Below are positions 62,821-64,000 of a stretch of 64,000 nt of DNA, piece after piece. The stretch's first letter is position 1, and each line of letters opens with the position of its first letter. The translations under genes and the position numbers were made by a program. The stretch is from Neobacillus mesonae (GTDB taxonomy: Bacteria; Bacillota; Bacilli; Paenibacillales; Paenibacillaceae). The notes under the pieces are model-generated. The model was not told the DNA's origin and ran no database searches. It was given only the letters and a program-made list of their open reading frames with translations. The stretch is taken from assembly GCA_023715865.1 (NCBI GenBank), contig JAMBOW010000001.1:1426001-1490000 (forward strand), in the 5' to 3' direction.

Positions 62821-63243
62821 TTAATCCGAGTATAGTTGACCGTTGAATGTTTCCGGGCCTACCCGAATGGTCCCGAGCAAGTTGGCTGAGATAAAGGCTG
62901 AGTACGTCAACTGGGGTTCAATAGGCGGATTAAAATCCGTTGCCGTAAAATTAATGATCTGAGGTGCAAGCAAACTGAGATCAAAGGTAGAAGTTGCCGA
63001 GTACACGACTGGATCTGTTGCTGCAGTCCCTCTGACCACCGTTATCGTAATGCCCGCAAGAGCCAGCGGAAGCTGAAGTCCAACGGTGCCGCTGAATACT
63101 ACGCGCGGATTAGCGCCGACACCTGCCGTCTGCAATCCGATCTGACCAAACAGCTGAGGTGTGCCGATTACAAGAATCGGTATTGCAATTGAGTTCGATG
63201 TGCTTGCATTTTGTGATGTTCTCGAATCAATGAACTGAGCCAT
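62821..63243 (-). CDS. Small beta-rich spore-surface-like protein, paralogue B
   Basis: The 140-residue protein is about 76% identical to the protein at 43073-43501 over its whole length, without gaps. It has the same IPILVIGTPQLFGQIGLQT and FDLSLLAPQ blocks. A GGGGGTAA site precedes the ATG. About 60 bp upstream (read leftward) is CATAGGATA, which fits the sigma-K -10 pattern. An AC dinucleotide occurs only 19 bases further upstream, so the promoter call is weak. A role as exosporium or coat protein is inferred. Confidence 0.65.
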   Translation of the reverse strand: MAQFIDSRTSQNASTSNSIAIPILVIGTPQLFGQIGLQTAGVGANPRVVFSGTVGLQLPLALAGITITVVRGTAATDPVVYSATSTFDLSLLAPQIINFTATDFNPPIEPQLTYSAFISANLLGTIRVGPETFNGQLYSD

Positions 63244-63334
63244 TTAACTTACCCCCTGCCAGGAATTGATGACCTATCCTATGCAGCTGCTGGCTCATTT
63301 TAGTACCTTGACATCAATTATGCTCTGTCCAAAT

Positions 63335-63737
63335 TCAAATGGCATTCCCATTTTCATCATAATATTTATAAGTGAAGTTATAACTGTCTGATTCAGGCAG
63401 TTCAATCCAGGTAACCTTTAGCAAATAACGGATTCCCGCCATTTTCTGTCGTCCTCCATTCATAATTTCCTTCGCTGTTTCTGGTAAATTGAATATAGCC
63501 TGGTTTGTTATCTGCCAAAAATGCAGCGACCCTATTATCATGAAAGTCTGTGATTTCAAGAATCTCAATCTGTTTTCCATCATATCCATCAAGGGATTGT
63601 ATAACCTTCGTAATCGATGGCTCATCATTACCATAAGTCATACTTGTGCGTTCAGTAAAATAATAAAAGATGAATGCAAACAGGAGAAGGCCTGCTGCGA
63701 TAAAGATGTATAAACGATGCTTTTTAATGGTTGCCAC
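63335..63737 (-). pseudogene. Small membrane-anchored protein gene, apparently frameshifted
   Basis: The GTG at 63737 (AAGGG seven bases upstream) opens a frame for a 111-residue protein with one N-terminal membrane helix (YIFIAAGLLLFAFIFYYF), which ends at 63402. The adjacent frame stays open to 63335 and continues with a plausible tail (WIELPESDSYNFTYKYYDENGNAI) that looks like the natural C-terminus. A single-base insertion or deletion near 63405-63440 would join them. It may be a real mutation or a sequencing error. No family was recognised. Confidence 0.5.
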
Positions 63738-63760
63738 GTTGAATCCCTTCTCTTCTATAT

Positions 63761-64000
63761 TTAGTGTTCACGTGCCTTGTCTTCAAAGTATGATTTAAAT
63801 TCATGATACTCCAGTGGAGTCGTCTTTTTTAGCTGCAGTTCTCTTGCTGTGGCATCGTAGCTGAAATGATACATATGGATGAAATCTTGACCTGCACCGT
63901 ACCCCTCAGATATAAGTAGTTCTCCGTCTTGAACTGTCACTCCATAGTCATCTGGAAATCGATAGACAGGAATGGCTTTGTGCTCTGAATTAAATACAAC
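63761..64000 (-). CDS. C-terminal part of an unknown protein, runs off the right edge
   Basis: Leftward from the edge, an open frame gives about 79 residues ending at TAA 63761-63763. Visible features are acidic-basic alternation, DDYGVTVQDGELLISEGYGAG and a charged end (FKSYFEDKAREH). The start lies outside the window. The product is unknown. It lies 23 bp upstream of the frameshifted gene in the same direction, so the two may be cotranscribed. Confidence 0.55.
   Translation of the reverse strand, partial: VVFNSEHKAIPVYRFPDDYGVTVQDGELLISEGYGAGQDFIHMYHFSYDATARELQLKKTTPLEYHEFKSYFEDKAREH

Overview
The window looks like chromosome of a spore-forming member of the Bacillales, most probably Paenibacillus or a close relative. 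The evidence is: strong AGGAGG-type ribosome binding sites with frequent TTG and GTG starts; fatty-acid genes of the Bacillus subtilis FadR-regulon type; a YeeI-type YebC protein; a sugar importer of the LplB/LplC kind with a membrane-anchored AraC-family sensor; and several small beta-rich proteins that resemble spore-surface proteins, one behind a sigma-K-like promoter. No rRNA, tRNA, CRISPR array, transposase or prophage was seen. Most genes are intact and end at clear hairpin terminators.

0-9 kb: a small serine-recombinase-like protein that has lost its catalytic residues, a DUF2071 protein, a secreted Asp-box propeller, an oligo-1,6-glucosidase (malL), a GT4/GT2 glycosyltransferase pair, a beta-rich surface-like protein, and a six-Asp-box sialidase-like propeller.

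9-23 kb: a complete fatty-acid beta-oxidation locus. Leftward run fadF, fadN, fadA, fadE, lcfA and a hotdog thioesterase. Rightward from the same intergenic region run fadR, etfB and etfA. A textbook FadR operator lies just downstream of the fadR promoter, and a CcpA cre-like site lies upstream of fadF. Three 151-bp direct repeats separate fadA from fadE. A 114-bp tandem repeat starts two bases after etfA.

23-31 kb: housekeeping and stress genes (SGNH hydrolase, histidine phosphatase, isochorismatase-like hydrolase, exoA, YebC). Then comes an ECF sigma factor with its DUF4179 anti-sigma protein, and a second DUF4179 paralogue that lacks most of the cytoplasmic domain. Both transcription units have the same candidate ECF promoter, AAAC-N17-CGT.

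31-43 kb: a sugar ABC importer (lipoprotein and two permeases) in an operon with two Gfo/Idh/MocA dehydrogenases and a cre-like site, beside an AraC-type membrane regulator. Then VOC, phosphotransferase and aminotransferase genes.

43-50 kb: the most unusual region. A leftward operon encodes a CcdA/MauF-like membrane protein, a MauE-like protein, a MauD-like thioredoxin and a 12-cysteine protein resembling methylamine dehydrogenase light chain, followed by a Gly/His-rich protein. The order F-E-D-A matches a methylamine-utilisation cluster with the catalytic heavy chain (mauB) removed. An SgrR-like regulator and a kinase-like protein follow.

50-64 kb: a large membrane protein, a two-component system divergent from a LiaI/PspA-like envelope-stress pair, FabG-type and other dehydrogenases, a TrmB-AzlC-AzlD operon, ThuA and YjbQ proteins, a second copy of the 43-kb surface-like protein, and a small gene that appears frameshifted near the right edge.
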